From Saccharothrix luteola (GTDB lineage: Bacteria > Actinomycetota > Actinomycetes > Mycobacteriales > Pseudonocardiaceae): DNA of 64,000 bases. The position numbers and the translations under genes are program-made. The stretch lies in the NCBI RefSeq assembly GCF_020859565.1, contig NZ_JAJHUO010000013.1:132663-196662 (forward strand), written 5' to 3'. Of this stretch, positions 33,694 to 43,093 are shown in pieces (within the stretch, counting starts at the first letter, position 1; each line of letters starts with the position of its first letter). Below the pieces are notes generated by a model. It saw nothing but the letters and a program-made list of their open reading frames with translations. It made no database searches and was not told the origin of the DNA.

Positions 33694-35202
33694 ATGACGG
33701 AAGCGACCACGACCGCCCGCCACTCGCTGTGGTCCGAGGCGATACCGCACGGCCGGTTCCCCGTGCTCACCGGTGAGACGGCGGTGGACGTGGCGGTGGT
33801 CGGCGGTGGCATCACCGGCATCACCACCGCGTTGCTGCTCAAGCGCGCGGGCCTGCGGGTCGTGGTGGTCGAAGCCGACCGGGTCGGCAGCGGCGTCAGC
33901 GGCAACAACACCGCCAAGGTGACCGCCCTCCAGTCCACTGTGTACTCGACCATCGAGCGCAAGCACAACGCCGAGGCGGCGGCCGACTACGCCTCCGGCA
34001 ACGCCGCCGCCGTCGAGCGGGTCGCCGCGCTGGTGTCCGAGGTGGGCGTCGACTGCGACCTGCGCCGGATGCCCGCCTACACCTTCGCGTTCGACGACCG
34101 GGAACTCGACGCGGTCGAGGAGGAGGCCTCCGCCGCCGCGAAGGCGGGCCTGCCGGTGTCACGCGACCGCGGCGAGCAGATGGGCGTGCCGTTCCCGATC
34201 GCGGGCGCGGTGCGGCTGGACGACCAGCTGGCGATCCACCCGGTCAAGTACGTGCGCGGCCTGGCGGAGGCGGTGGACGGCGACGGGTCGCGGGTCTACG
34301 AGGCGAGCCGGGTGCTGCGCATCGAGGACGGAACGCCGTGCCGCGTCCACACCGACGAGGGCACCGTCGTCGCCGAGCGCGTGGTGATCGCCACGCACTA
34401 CCCGATCCTGGACCGCGGCCTGTACTTCGCGCGGCTGGAGCCCGTGCGCTCCTACTGCGTCGCGGTCCGGTTGGCGTCGGGCACGCCGCCGACGGGCCTG
34501 GGCATCAGCGCGGGCAGCACCACGTGGTCGCTGGCGAGGTCCGGCGACCTGCTGATCGTCGCGGGGCGCGGCCACGCCGCTGGCTCGTCGCCGGGCGAGC
34601 CGTACGACGAGCTGACGAAGTTCGCCGCCGAGCACTGGGACATCGCCGAGGTCACCCACCGCTGGTCCGCGCAGGACCCGACGTCCTACGACAACCTGCC
34701 GATGATCGGCCCCTACCTGCCGGGCTCGTCCACGTTGTACGGCGCGACCGGGTTCATGAAGTGGGGCCTGAGCAACGGCACCATGGCCGCGGAACTGCTG
34801 ACCGACCTGATCGTGGGCCGGGAGAACCCGCTGGCGGCGCGGTTCAGCCCGCACCGGCTGACCCTGGGCGCCACGCCGAAGCTGGCGATGATGAACGCGA
34901 AGGTGGCCGTCGACCTGGTCGGCGACCGGCTGAAGTCCGCCGAGGTCGACTCGGTCGCGGACGTGCCGGCAGGGCAGGCGCGGGTGGTGCGTGACGGCAC
35001 GGGCAAGGCGGGGGTGTACCGCGACGAGGCGGGCGGCGTGCACGGCGTGTCCCTGCGCTGCACGCACTTGGGCTGCCTGGTGCGGTTCAACCCCGCCGAA
35101 CGCAGCTGGGACTGCCCGTGCCACGGGTCGCGGTTCGACGTGGACGGCGCCGTGCTGGAAGGCCCGGCGACCAAGCCGCTGCCGCGCCGCGATCCCGCCT
35201 GA
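33694..35202 (+). CDS. FAD-dependent oxidoreductase with C-terminal Rieske domain
   Basis: A 502-residue fusion. The DAO-type FAD domain starts with [12 protein letters not shown] near residue 33 and covers about 370 residues. A Rieske [2Fe-2S] domain sits at the end, with ligands in CTHLGC (near 455) and CPCHGS (near 474). Such fusions pass electrons from an amine or acid substrate through the Rieske centre; the substrate is unknown. The stop overlaps the start of the next gene (TGATG), coupling it to the carboxylate-amine ligase. Confidence 0.92.
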   Translation: MTEATTTARHSLWSEAIPHGRFPVLTGETAVDVAVVGGGITGITTALLLKRAGLRVVVVEADRVGSGVSGNNTAKVTALQSTVYSTIERKHNAEAAADYASGNAAAVERVAALVSEVGVDCDLRRMPAYTFAFDDRELDAVEEEASAAAKAGLPVSRDRGEQMGVPFPIAGAVRLDDQLAIHPVKYVRGLAEAVDGDGSRVYEASRVLRIEDGTPCRVHTDEGTVVAERVVIATHYPILDRGLYFARLEPVRSYCVAVRLASGTPPTGLGISAGSTTWSLARSGDLLIVAGRGHAAGSSPGEPYDELTKFAAEHWDIAEVTHRWSAQDPTSYDNLPMIGPYLPGSSTLYGATGFMKWGLSNGTMAAELLTDLIVGRENPLAARFSPHRLTLGATPKLAMMNAKVAVDLVGDRLKSAEVDSVADVPAGQARVVRDGTGKAGVYRDEAGGVHGVSLRCTHLGCLVRFNPAERSWDCPCHGSRFDVDGAVLEGPATKPLPRRDPA

Positions 35203-36275
35203 TGACGGTGGGCGTCGAGGAGGAGTTCCTCCTCGTGGACCCGGCGACGCGTCGTCCCTCGGCGCGTGCGGCGGATGTGCTGGCACGCGTGCGGGACCTG
35301 CCGCCGGGCGCGCACGTCCACCTCGAGCTCAGCGCCGTGCAGGTGGAGTTCGCCAGCGGTGTGTGCGGCGGCCTGGACGAGCTGCGCGACCAGCTGACGG
35401 CCGGTCGGCGTGCGTTGGCCGAGGCCGCTCACGCCGAGGGGTTGTGGCTGGTCGCGGCGGGTGCACCACCGTTGGCCGACCCGCGACCGGCGTTGAGCGC
35501 GGGGGAGAGGTTCGAGCGGGTCGGGTCGATGTACGGCGCCCAAGTGGACGGCTACCAGTGCTGCGGCTGTCACGTGCACGTCGGCGTGCCGGACCGGGAG
35601 ACGGCCGTGCACGTGGTCAACCACCTGCGGCGATGGCTGCCGACGCTGCTGGCGCTCGGCGGCAACTCGCCGTTCGACCGGGACCGCGACACCGGCTACG
35701 CGAGCTGGCGGATGATGGACCAGGCGGCGTTCCCAGGCTCGGGCGTGCCGCCGTTCTGCCGCACGGCCGCGGAGCAGGACGCGCGCGTGGCCCGGCTGGT
35801 GGACTGCGGCGCGCTGGTGGACGCGAGCCAGACGTTCTGGCTGGCCAGGCCGTCACCGCGCTACCCGACCGTCGAGGTCCGGGCCGCCGACACCGCGGCC
35901 ACCGTGGACGACGCCCTGCTCCAAGCGGGCCTGACCAGGGCGCTCGTCGACACGGCGCGCACCGCCGGAGCCGCGCCCGAGCTGGACGACCAGGTGCTGG
36001 CGGCGGCCGTGTGGTCGGCGGCCCGGCACGGGCTGTCCGGTCCGGGGGTCGACCCGGTCACCGCACGTCAGGTGCCCGCCGTCGAGCTCGTGGAGGCGTT
36101 GCTGGCGCACGTGTCCGAAGCGCTGGGCGACGACCGCGAGCTGGTCCACGCGCTGGTGCGCGACGTGCTCGACCGGGGAACGGGCGCGCAGCGGCAGCTG
36201 AGGGCGGGATCACCGGAAGCCGCCGTGGAGCTGCTCGCGTGCACCCCGGCGGGAACGGGTAGTCCACGGTCATGA
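35202..36275 (+). CDS. Carboxylate-amine ligase of the GCS2 / YbdK-EgtA type
   Basis: A 357-residue ATP-dependent ligase of the glutamate-cysteine ligase 2 group. It begins at the family signature [24 protein letters not shown] and CHVHVGVPD are further family landmarks. Known relatives join glutamate to cysteine (EgtA, GshA type) or act on unknown carboxylate-amine pairs (YbdK). The ATG at 35202 overlaps the upstream stop, and its own 3' end overlaps the diiron gene by 4 bases. The operon context with a diiron oxidase and Fe-S protein suggests a specialised small-molecule pathway. Confidence 0.9.
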   Translation: MTVGVEEEFLLVDPATRRPSARAADVLARVRDLPPGAHVHLELSAVQVEFASGVCGGLDELRDQLTAGRRALAEAAHAEGLWLVAAGAPPLADPRPALSAGERFERVGSMYGAQVDGYQCCGCHVHVGVPDRETAVHVVNHLRRWLPTLLALGGNSPFDRDRDTGYASWRMMDQAAFPGSGVPPFCRTAAEQDARVARLVDCGALVDASQTFWLARPSPRYPTVEVRAADTAATVDDALLQAGLTRALVDTARTAGAAPELDDQVLAAAVWSAARHGLSGPGVDPVTARQVPAVELVEALLAHVSEALGDDRELVHALVRDVLDRGTGAQRQLRAGSPEAAVELLACTPAGTGSPRS

Positions 36276-37276
36276 CCACTGTGGACCCTGCTGTCGACCG
36301 AGCGGTGCTGCCCGCGCCGCGCGGCCCCCTGTCCGCCGCCGTCCTGGACGCCCTGCGCGGCGACCCGCCCGCGGCCGGCCTGCCGTCGCACGTGTCGGCC
36401 GAACCCTACGGCGAAGACCTGCACCTGGCCCTGCACGTGTGCTACGAGCTGCACTACCAGGGCTTCGCGGACGTCTCGGACTCCTGGGAGTGGGATCCAG
36501 GGCTGTTGGGCTTCCGCGCTGCGCTGGAACAGGTGTTCCTGAACGCGTTGCGCGCCGACGTGCCCGGCGGCGCGGACATCGGCGGTGTGCTGGACGAACT
36601 GCTGGTGGAGCCGGTCGACGGCGTCGGCGTGAGCCACTTCCTCAAGGACGAGGGGGAGTGGTGGCACATGCGCGAGTACATGGCGTTGCGCTCGATCTAC
36701 CACCTCAAGGAGGCGGACCCGCACGCGTGGGTGATCCCGCGCCTGCGCGGTGCGGCGAAGGCGGCGCTGGTGGCCGTCGAGTTCGACGAGTTCGGCGGCG
36801 GACGCGGCGACCGCATGCACTCGCGGCTGTTCGCCGACCTGCTCGCGGGCGCCGGGCTGGACAACGGCTACCTCCGGTACCTGGAGCACGCTCCCGCGGT
36901 GATGCTGGCGACGGTCAACCTGATGTCGTTGTGCGGACTGCACCGGTCGTTGCGCGGCGCGCTGGTGGGGCACTTCGCCGCCGCCGAGATCACCACCGCG
37001 CCCAGCGCCACGCGCATGGCGAAGGCGTTGGAACGGCTGGACGCGCACCCCGACTGCGTGGAGTTCTTCACCGAGCACATCGAGGCGGACGCGGTGCACG
37101 AGCAGGTGATGCGGCGGGACGTGATCGGCGACCTGCTGGCCCGTGAGCCGGAGCTGACCGAATCCGTCGTGTTCGGCGTGCAGGCCACGGAACTGCTCGA
37201 ACAACGGCTCGGCGACCACCTCCTCCGCGCGTGGGAAGAGGGGCAGACGGCGTTGCGCCTGCCCCTGCCCCTCTGA
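36272..37276 (+). CDS. Haem-oxygenase-like diiron protein (iron-containing redox enzyme family)
   Basis: A 334-residue all-helical protein of the haem-oxygenase-like diiron oxidase type. Candidate metal ligands recur on separate helices: E59/H61 in CYELHYQG, E147/H151 in KEADPH, E170/E173 in VEFDEFGGG, H183, E239, and E268/H269/D273/H276 in TEHIEADAVH. Characterised members oxidise C-H, C-C or N-H bonds (UndA, SznF-like chemistry). The reaction here is unknown. It overlaps the ligase gene by 4 bases and converges on the CDGSH gene. Confidence 0.87.
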   Translation: MTTVDPAVDRAVLPAPRGPLSAAVLDALRGDPPAAGLPSHVSAEPYGEDLHLALHVCYELHYQGFADVSDSWEWDPGLLGFRAALEQVFLNALRADVPGGADIGGVLDELLVEPVDGVGVSHFLKDEGEWWHMREYMALRSIYHLKEADPHAWVIPRLRGAAKAALVAVEFDEFGGGRGDRMHSRLFADLLAGAGLDNGYLRYLEHAPAVMLATVNLMSLCGLHRSLRGALVGHFAAAEITTAPSATRMAKALERLDAHPDCVEFFTEHIEADAVHEQVMRRDVIGDLLAREPELTESVVFGVQATELLEQRLGDHLLRAWEEGQTALRLPLPL

Positions 37277-37286
37277 CGGACATCGG

Positions 37287-37478
37287 TCAACGTCGTTTGC
37301 GGTGGCTCGTGTCGCACAGCGGGTAACGCTTGCTGCGGCGGCACGCGCACACCGCGACGACGAACCGGTCCGAGCACACCACCTCGCCGTCCTCCAGCCG
37401 CAGTTCGACCGGCCCCTCCACCAGGATCGGCCCACCGGGCACGACGGTCACCACCCGGGCGTCACGCTGCGTCGGCAC
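37287..37478 (-). CDS. CDGSH-type [2Fe-2S] protein
   Basis: A 63-residue mitoNEET-like protein with the motif C-x-C-x2-S-x3-P-x-C-D-x2-H at Cys 44, Cys 46, Cys 55 and His 59. The 3Cys-1His cluster usually transfers electrons or clusters. Its start lies inside the end of the methyltransferase gene, so the two are coupled. It is likely the redox partner of the diiron or Rieske protein next door; that is inference. Confidence 0.92.
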   Translation of the reverse strand: MPTQRDARVVTVVPGGPILVEGPVELRLEDGEVVCSDRFVVAVCACRRSKRYPLCDTSHRKRR

Positions 37479-38109
37479 GGATCACCACCAGTTCCTCGTG
37501 CTCCTGCTCGTGGTCGATGAGCCCGCGCCGGGCCAACCACTCCGCCCGCTCGCGCATCACCGGCCCGAACGGGACCGTGCGGCGGGCCACCACCGACGCC
37601 TTCAGGCCACCGCCGCGCAACTGCCTCAGGGTGACGTCCGGGTCGCACAGCCCGGAGTGCACCACCAGCCCCATGCCCTTGTCCGCCAACAACAACGGCA
37701 TCACCGCGCACAACCGGTCGAGCAGGGAACGGCCGTTCGGCCCCGCGTCCCAGGCCCGCGCGGGCCCTCGGTCCGGCACGCCGTCGCTGGGCACGTAAGG
37801 CGGGTTGGCCGTGATGACGTCGAACTTGCCGTGCCCCACCAGGTCGCCGAAGTCACCGCGCCGCACGCGCACCGACATGCCGCGCACCCGGGCGTTGGCC
37901 CAGGCGGCGAGGAGGGCGCGTCTGCTCACGTCCACCACGGTGATCTCACGCGCTCCCGCCAATCCCGAGGCGACCGCCAGCGCGCCGGTGCCGGTGCACA
38001 CGTCGAGCACCCGGCCGCCACTCGGTATGCCGGCCTCCTCCAGCGCCTCGGCCATCAACCACGTGTCTTCCTGGGGCCGGTAGACGCCCGGCGGCCTCAA
38101 CAACCACAT
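37462..38109 (-). CDS. HemK-like / MTQ2-type SAM-dependent methyltransferase
   Basis: A 215-residue class I methyltransferase. The SAM loop is VLDVCTGTGAL, and the catalytic NPPY motif of glutamine/adenine N-methyltransferases follows (TANPPYVPSDG). The N-terminal release-factor-binding domain of PrmC is missing, as in HemK2-type enzymes. It could methylate a glutamine or a small molecule. It overlaps the CDGSH gene by 17 bases on the same strand. Confidence 0.9.
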   Translation of the reverse strand: MWLLRPPGVYRPQEDTWLMAEALEEAGIPSGGRVLDVCTGTGALAVASGLAGAREITVVDVSRRALLAAWANARVRGMSVRVRRGDFGDLVGHGKFDVITANPPYVPSDGVPDRGPARAWDAGPNGRSLLDRLCAVMPLLLADKGMGLVVHSGLCDPDVTLRQLRGGGLKASVVARRTVPFGPVMRERAEWLARRGLIDHEQEHEELVVIRADAA

Positions 38110-38204
38110 AGGACTGTTGTTCCCGGCCTTCCGGCCGACAAACGGAAGGAATGGATCGCCGTGGATCGGGGAATCCCAGTGGCCCGGCGACGCAGGGAGG
38201 TCGG

Positions 38205-38966
38205 ATGAGTGCGGTCGAGGTGCCTCGTGCGGTGGCCGGCGAACAGGTGCTGGTGGCTTTGCTCGGCATCCCGCGCTTGTTGGCCCATCCGGCGTGGCGC
38301 GCCGTCGACCGGGACGAGGGACGCGGGCTCGGCGTGGTGCTGGTGCCGGGTTTCGGGTTCGGCGACTGGAGCCTGCGACTGGCCAGGACCTGGCTGCGCA
38401 AGCGGGGTTACGCGCCGATCGGCGCGCGGATCGGGATGAACGTCGGCTGCACGTCGGAGTTGGTCGACCGGTTGGAGCGCAGGCTGGAGAAGCACGTCGA
38501 GGCGACCGGCGGGCCGGTGGTGCTGCTCGGGCAGAGCCGCGGCGGTGGTCTGGCCAGGCTGGTGTCGGTGCGCAGGCCCGAACTCGTGCGTGGTCTGGTC
38601 ATGCTCGCCAGCCCGGTGCTGGACCAGCTCGGCGCGCACCCCAGCGTGATGCGGGTCGCGCGGACCATGGCGCGGCTGTCGAGTGCGGGCGTTCCGGGCC
38701 TGTTGAACGAGGAGTGCTTCGCGGGCACGTGCTACGACACCAACTCCGCCGCGATGGGGCAGCCTTTGAAGGTGCCGGCCATCGCGGTGTTCTCCCGCAA
38801 CGACCTCATCGCGCCGTGGGAGCTGTGCGCCGACCCGTGCGCGGATTGCATCGAGGTGAGCAGCACGCACACCGGCATGGGCCTCGACCCCGAGGTGTAC
38901 CGGCTCCTCGCGCCGCGACTGGCCGAATGGGCGCGGAGCCGGGAACCGGTGTCGGCGACGAGCTGA
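38205..38966 (+). CDS. Alpha/beta hydrolase
   Basis: A 253-residue hydrolase with the nucleophile elbow GQSRGG, an acid near FSRNDLIAPWE and a late histidine in SSTHTGMGL. LVPGFGFGDWSLRLA at the start matches the oxyanion region. Specificity is unknown. GGGAGG stands four bases before the ATG at 38205. Confidence 0.88.
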   Translation: MSAVEVPRAVAGEQVLVALLGIPRLLAHPAWRAVDRDEGRGLGVVLVPGFGFGDWSLRLARTWLRKRGYAPIGARIGMNVGCTSELVDRLERRLEKHVEATGGPVVLLGQSRGGGLARLVSVRRPELVRGLVMLASPVLDQLGAHPSVMRVARTMARLSSAGVPGLLNEECFAGTCYDTNSAAMGQPLKVPAIAVFSRNDLIAPWELCADPCADCIEVSSTHTGMGLDPEVYRLLAPRLAEWARSREPVSATS

Positions 38967-39033
38967 CACGCGGCCCGGAAGCCTCCCCGGCCGGCGACCG
39001 TGGGAAGATCGATCCGCGGGTGCGGGAGAAGGT

Positions 39034-39564
39034 GTGGTTCTCCGGGCTGGTGATCCCGTTGTCCGCGGATCGGGGTCCGGAGGTGAGCACGTCATCGAAC
39101 CGTCGTCGCGCTTGGAGGCGTTCGGGAACCAGCTCGTGCAGGCGCACATCGCGCTGCGCGAACGGCTGGAGGCGTTGAGCGACGGCTTGGCCGACGGGGC
39201 GCGCGTCACGGACCTGTGGTCGCACTGCCTCTCGTTCTGCGCCGCGCTGGAGCGGCACCACACTGCCGAGGACGACGGCGTGTTCCCCGTGCTGGCCCGC
39301 GAGCACCCGGAGCTGCGGCCGGTGCTCGACGAGCTGGGCCGTGATCACCGGATCGTGTCGGACGCCCTGGCCGCGCTGGGGGAGTTGGGCGACGCCGAGC
39401 CGGAGGTGCTGCAACGCGAGCTGGCCGGCGTGGCGGCGTTGATGGAAACGCACTTCACGTACGAAGAGCGCAAGATCGCGGACGTGCTGTCGGCGTTGAC
39501 CGGGCGGCTCGGTGAGACCGACGCGGAGCTGATCACGCGCGCCACCACGGGGTACGACGCTTAA
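39034..39564 (+). CDS. Hemerythrin-like diiron protein
   Basis: A 176-residue helical protein with hemerythrin ligands: LERHHTAEDDGVFP, RDHRIV, and ETHFTYEERKI. Bacterial members bind oxygen, nitric oxide or iron, or act in stress sensing. The start is uncertain: the GTG at 39034 has GGAGAAGG ahead, but a shorter start within the first 30 residues is possible because a second good ribosome site lies near 39080. Confidence 0.85.
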   Translation: MVLRAGDPVVRGSGSGGEHVIEPSSRLEAFGNQLVQAHIALRERLEALSDGLADGARVTDLWSHCLSFCAALERHHTAEDDGVFPVLAREHPELRPVLDELGRDHRIVSDALAALGELGDAEPEVLQRELAGVAALMETHFTYEERKIADVLSALTGRLGETDAELITRATTGYDA

Positions 39565-39710
39565 CTGCTCTCAATAGCTTCAGTGTTGACTAAAAGTCGT
39601 TCGTTCTCGTGACGATTGTTCCGTGATCATTCACTCGAACGTGTGATCTTTCGTGCGATCCTGCCTGCGTGCGGCAACCCTGCGCCGCGCTCGGGAGGAG
39701 ACACCCCATC

Positions 39711-40886
39711 GTGCGACCACGACCCCTGCTGAATCCCCTTGCCGTTGTCGTTTCCGTCGTCGCCGTCGCAGCGGCCCTGCTGATCCCCACCGCTGCCGCC
39801 GGCGCGACGCCGATCACCGTAGCCCAGGCCATCGGCCAGCAGAACGGCGCGTCCGCGACCGTGCGCGGCTACGTCGTCGGGCAGCCCACCGCCACCAACA
39901 CCGTGGTGCGGTCCGGTTTCCCGTCCGACTACGCGTTGGCGCTGGCCGACTCGCCGACCCAGACGAGCACGAGCCAGATGCTGTACGTGCAGATCACGTC
40001 CGCGTTCCGGGCCCAGTGGGGCCTGCGGACCAACCCCGGCCTGCTCGGTGCGCGGATCGACGTCACCGGTCCGCTGAACGCGTACTTCTCGCACGCGGGC
40101 CTCACGTCGCCGACCGCGTTCGCCAACGCGGGCACCACGCCGACGTCCACCACGACCCGGCCCACCGCCACGTCCACGACGACTCCGGGCGGCGGCTACG
40201 ACGACACGTACTACCGCAACGCGCTCGGCAAGACCGGCGCGTCGTTGAAGACGGCCCTGAACGGGATCATCCGGACCAACACCAAGCTGTCGTACGACCA
40301 GGTGTGGGAGGCGTTGAAGGTCACCGACCAGGACCCGAACAACAGCGCCAACGTGATCCTGCTCTACACCGGTCGTTCGCAGGGCAAGACCACCAACGGC
40401 GGTGACCCCGACGACTGGAACCGCGAGCACGTCTGGGCCAAGTCCCACGGCGACTTCGGCACCGCGACCGGTCCGGGCACCGACATCCACCACCTGCGTC
40501 CGACGGACGTCTCGGTGAACGCCGAGCGGGGCAACAAGGACTTCGACCTCGGTGGTTCGCCGGTCGGGGAGGCTCCCGGCAACTACACCGACGCCGACTC
40601 GTGGGAGCCGCGCAACGCGGTGAAGGGCGACGTCGCGCGGATGCTGTTCTACATGGCGGTGCGGTACGAGGGCGGCGACGGCTACCCGAACCTGGAGATG
40701 AACGACAACGTCAACAACGGCACCGCGCCGTACCACGGCAGGTTGTCGGTGCTGCTGCGGTGGAACGCGCAGGACCCGCCGGACGCGTTCGAGAAGCGTC
40801 GCAACCAGGTGATCTACGACTCCTACCAGCGCAACCGCAACCCGTTCGTCGACCACCCCGAGTGGGCGGCGTCGATCTGGGGCTAG
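39711..40886 (+). CDS. Secreted endonuclease I-type nuclease
   Basis: A 391-residue exported nuclease. The GTG at 39711 follows GGGAGGAG and starts a signal peptide (hydrophobic run LAVVVSVVAVAAALLIP, then TAAAGA). Residues ~32-135 form an OB-fold-like domain (ITVAQAIGQQNGASATVRGYVVG), then comes a Thr-rich linker, then the endonuclease I domain with NREHVWAKSHG and DIHHLRPTD. It probably degrades extracellular DNA for nutrients. A clear terminator follows. Confidence 0.92.
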   Translation: MRPRPLLNPLAVVVSVVAVAAALLIPTAAAGATPITVAQAIGQQNGASATVRGYVVGQPTATNTVVRSGFPSDYALALADSPTQTSTSQMLYVQITSAFRAQWGLRTNPGLLGARIDVTGPLNAYFSHAGLTSPTAFANAGTTPTSTTTRPTATSTTTPGGGYDDTYYRNALGKTGASLKTALNGIIRTNTKLSYDQVWEALKVTDQDPNNSANVILLYTGRSQGKTTNGGDPDDWNREHVWAKSHGDFGTATGPGTDIHHLRPTDVSVNAERGNKDFDLGGSPVGEAPGNYTDADSWEPRNAVKGDVARMLFYMAVRYEGGDGYPNLEMNDNVNNGTAPYHGRLSVLLRWNAQDPPDAFEKRRNQVIYDSYQRNRNPFVDHPEWAASIWG

Positions 40887-40899
40887 GTCGGCGCTCGAG

Positions 40900-40943
40900 A
40901 CGCCCGGTCCGGACTCCCCGGTCGAGGGGTCGGGACCGGGCGT
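40900..40943 (+). terminator. Hairpin after the endonuclease gene
   Basis: ACGCCCGGTCC at 40900-40910 pairs exactly with 40933-40943, with extra pairing inside (CTCCCC against GGGG). Confidence 0.75.
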
Positions 40944-41040
40944 TCGCGCGTCGCCGGGCAGTGGATCACCCGGTCCGGTGTTGACCGCTCACGCCTCCTC
41001 TGTTCGAATGAACGCATCGCTTGTTCACGGAGGGGGAGTC

Positions 41041-41916
41041 ATGCGCGCCGGGATCACGATCCTGCCGGAGTACCGCTGGGCCGAGGCGAAGCCGCGGTGG
41101 TTGGCGGCGGAGGCGTACGGGTTCGCTCACGCGTGGACGTTCGACCACTTGGGGTGGGGTCCGCTGGTCGGCCACACGTGGTTCGGCTCGGTGCCCACGT
41201 TGAGCGCGGCGGCGTTGGCAACGTCGCGGATCGAGCTGGGGTTCATGGTCGCGTCGCCGAACTTCCGCCACCCGCTGCCGTTCGCGCGGGACGTGCTGGC
41301 GTTGGACGACCTGTCGGACGGCAGGATCTCGGTGGGCATCGGCGCGGGCGGGGTGGGCGGTTATGACGTCGAGGTGTTCGGCGGCGCGACCAAGGCCGCG
41401 AGCCCGGCGCGCCGGTACCAGGAGTTCGTCGAGCTGTTGGACGCCTTGCTGACCAGGGATCGGGTCGACTACTCCGGCGAGTACTACACGGCGGTCGAGG
41501 CCCGGAACGCGCCTGGCTGCGTGCAACGGCCTCGCACACCGTTCATCCTGGCCGCGGACGGGCCGAGGGGGCAGGCGTTGGCCGCGAAGCACGGCCAGGG
41601 GTGGGTGACCCTGGGTTCGGCGCGGGATTCGCTGGACTCGTGGTGGAAGTCGTTGGCCGAGTTGTCGGCGCGGTTCGACGAGGCGCTGGCCGCCGAGTCC
41701 CGCGACCGCGCGTCGGTCCGCCGGTTCCTGCAGACCGACGCCGCGCCGGTGTTCTCGCTGTCGAGCGTGGAGTGCTACCGGGACTTCCTGGGCAGGGCGG
41801 ACGAGCTGGGCTTCACCGACGTGCTGGCGCCGTGGCCGAGAGCGGACGGCCCGTTCGCCGGTGACGAGTCGATCCTGGACACCGTGGCCGCCGACGTGCT
41901 GCCGACGTTGTCCTGA
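41041..41916 (+). CDS. LLM-class flavin-dependent oxidoreductase
   Basis: A 291-residue bacterial-luciferase-like TIM barrel (GITILPEYRWAEA; AWTFDHLGWG; LDDLSDGRISVGIGAG), probably using F420 or FMN. The ATG at 41041 follows GGAGGGGG. No linked substrate clue is present. It is the last clearly intact gene before a gene-poor, decayed stretch. Confidence 0.92.
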   Translation: MRAGITILPEYRWAEAKPRWLAAEAYGFAHAWTFDHLGWGPLVGHTWFGSVPTLSAAALATSRIELGFMVASPNFRHPLPFARDVLALDDLSDGRISVGIGAGGVGGYDVEVFGGATKAASPARRYQEFVELLDALLTRDRVDYSGEYYTAVEARNAPGCVQRPRTPFILAADGPRGQALAAKHGQGWVTLGSARDSLDSWWKSLAELSARFDEALAAESRDRASVRRFLQTDAAPVFSLSSVECYRDFLGRADELGFTDVLAPWPRADGPFAGDESILDTVAADVLPTLS

Positions 41917-42931
41917 GGGGCCGGGCCCCGCTCGGCTGTAGGGTTCGCGGCATCATCTGCTTGGCCAGCGGCGGTGCGGTGAGCAGGCGACGGCGTAGCC
42001 GAACTGGCGGCATCCTGCCCGTCAATCGTCGCTGATCTTGTGCATGGAGCGGACTCCAACACCCCCGCCTGCTCACCCGTCGAGAGCTCGACATCGTCGG
42101 TCCGGTGGCGAAAGCCCGGGTGTGGACGTCGCCGAGCCCGAACCTCGACGCCGACCACCGCACGGTCTCCCGTTTCGCCTCGGACGCGGCAGACGCGTCC
42201 GAGGCGGCCGGGCTGTGGGTCGAACGCCGCCGGCAACCAGTCGCCGGCCATGCCCGCCGGCGTTCCGCCGCGGGTGCCGAGCCCGAAGCGCCGGGGCTCG
42301 GCGGACGCGGAGAATCCCACCTCGCCACCGGGCACGGCGGGAAGGTCGGGCAGGGGCACCACCGCACTTCCCGCCGCACCTGCCCGCCCGCTCAAGCCAC
42401 CGGACTCGGACCCCGTCGGCCCGTTCGCCATCCCTGGCCGCAGGAGTAGGGACCTCCGCGTCGTCCCCCGCCTATACCGAAGGCCGCCGTCACCCAGGTG
42501 GTGGGTCCAGTCACTCCTCGTAGGTCCTTTGTGGACCACGTTGCGACGTCACCCTGGCGCTCCTTCACCGTGCGTAGTCGGTCGCCGGTCGCCGTTCGGG
42601 CCCCGGCGGATCGTCCGCCGGCCAGCCGGTGCGAGCGCTCGTCCGTGCGGTGAGGTGCCTGCCGTGACCGCCGTCTTGCGGGTTCGTCACGGGCTGCGTC
42701 TGACATTTCTCTTGACCAATCGGAAAGTCCGGTGAGTGTCACTCGAACTCGTGAATTCGGACGGTGGTCGGATCACCGACAACCACCCCTGCCACGCGTC
42801 CGATGACCATCCGGATGAACTACCGCGGAAGATCGCAACCTGCCCGAGTGGTGTTCGGTTCAACTACTGCCACTTCCTCTGGGTGACTGTTAGCTTGCCA
42901 TCAGCGATTACGTCTGGTGAGGAGGCAAGGG
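41917..42931. other. Gene-poor stretch of about 1 kb with decayed coding traces
   Basis: No intact gene is recognisable. Roughly 42075-42230 has almost pure G/C third positions in one forward frame (LTRRELDIVGPVAKARVW and on), as a real gene would. The frame then loses its pattern and I cannot assign a family. The remainder lacks coding character, and its last ~250 bases are AT-richer and promoter-like. It is most likely the debris of a lost gene followed by a regulatory region. Confidence 0.5.
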
Positions 42932-43051
42932 GTGAAGCGCTTGTTCGGCGTGGTGCTCAGTGCATTCGCCGCCGCTGTACTGCTGCCCGTGAGCCCGGCG
43001 GCGCAGGCGGCCGCCGACGTGCCCGTGCACGGCACGTCCTTCAAGGCCTGA
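42932..43051 (+). CDS. Signal-peptide-only ORF (39 aa), probably a truncated secreted protein
   Basis: GTG at 42932 follows a strong GAGGAGG and opens a textbook signal peptide (VKRLFGVVLSAFAAAVLL, then PAAQAAAD). It stops after only about 12 mature residues. This looks like the 5' remnant of a longer exported protein whose remainder has been deleted, or a very small exported peptide. Confidence 0.5.
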   Translation: MKRLFGVVLSAFAAAVLLPVSPAAQAAADVPVHGTSFKA

Positions 43052-43093
43052 CCGCGGTGGTGGTCAACCCCAACCGATGTGGAGAGGGCGCAC

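Noticed and set aside
41775-42735. Overlapping open frames on both strands in the gene-poor stretch
   Set aside because: No start with a ribosome site, no family resemblance and no steady third-position bias over the full length; treated as debris.
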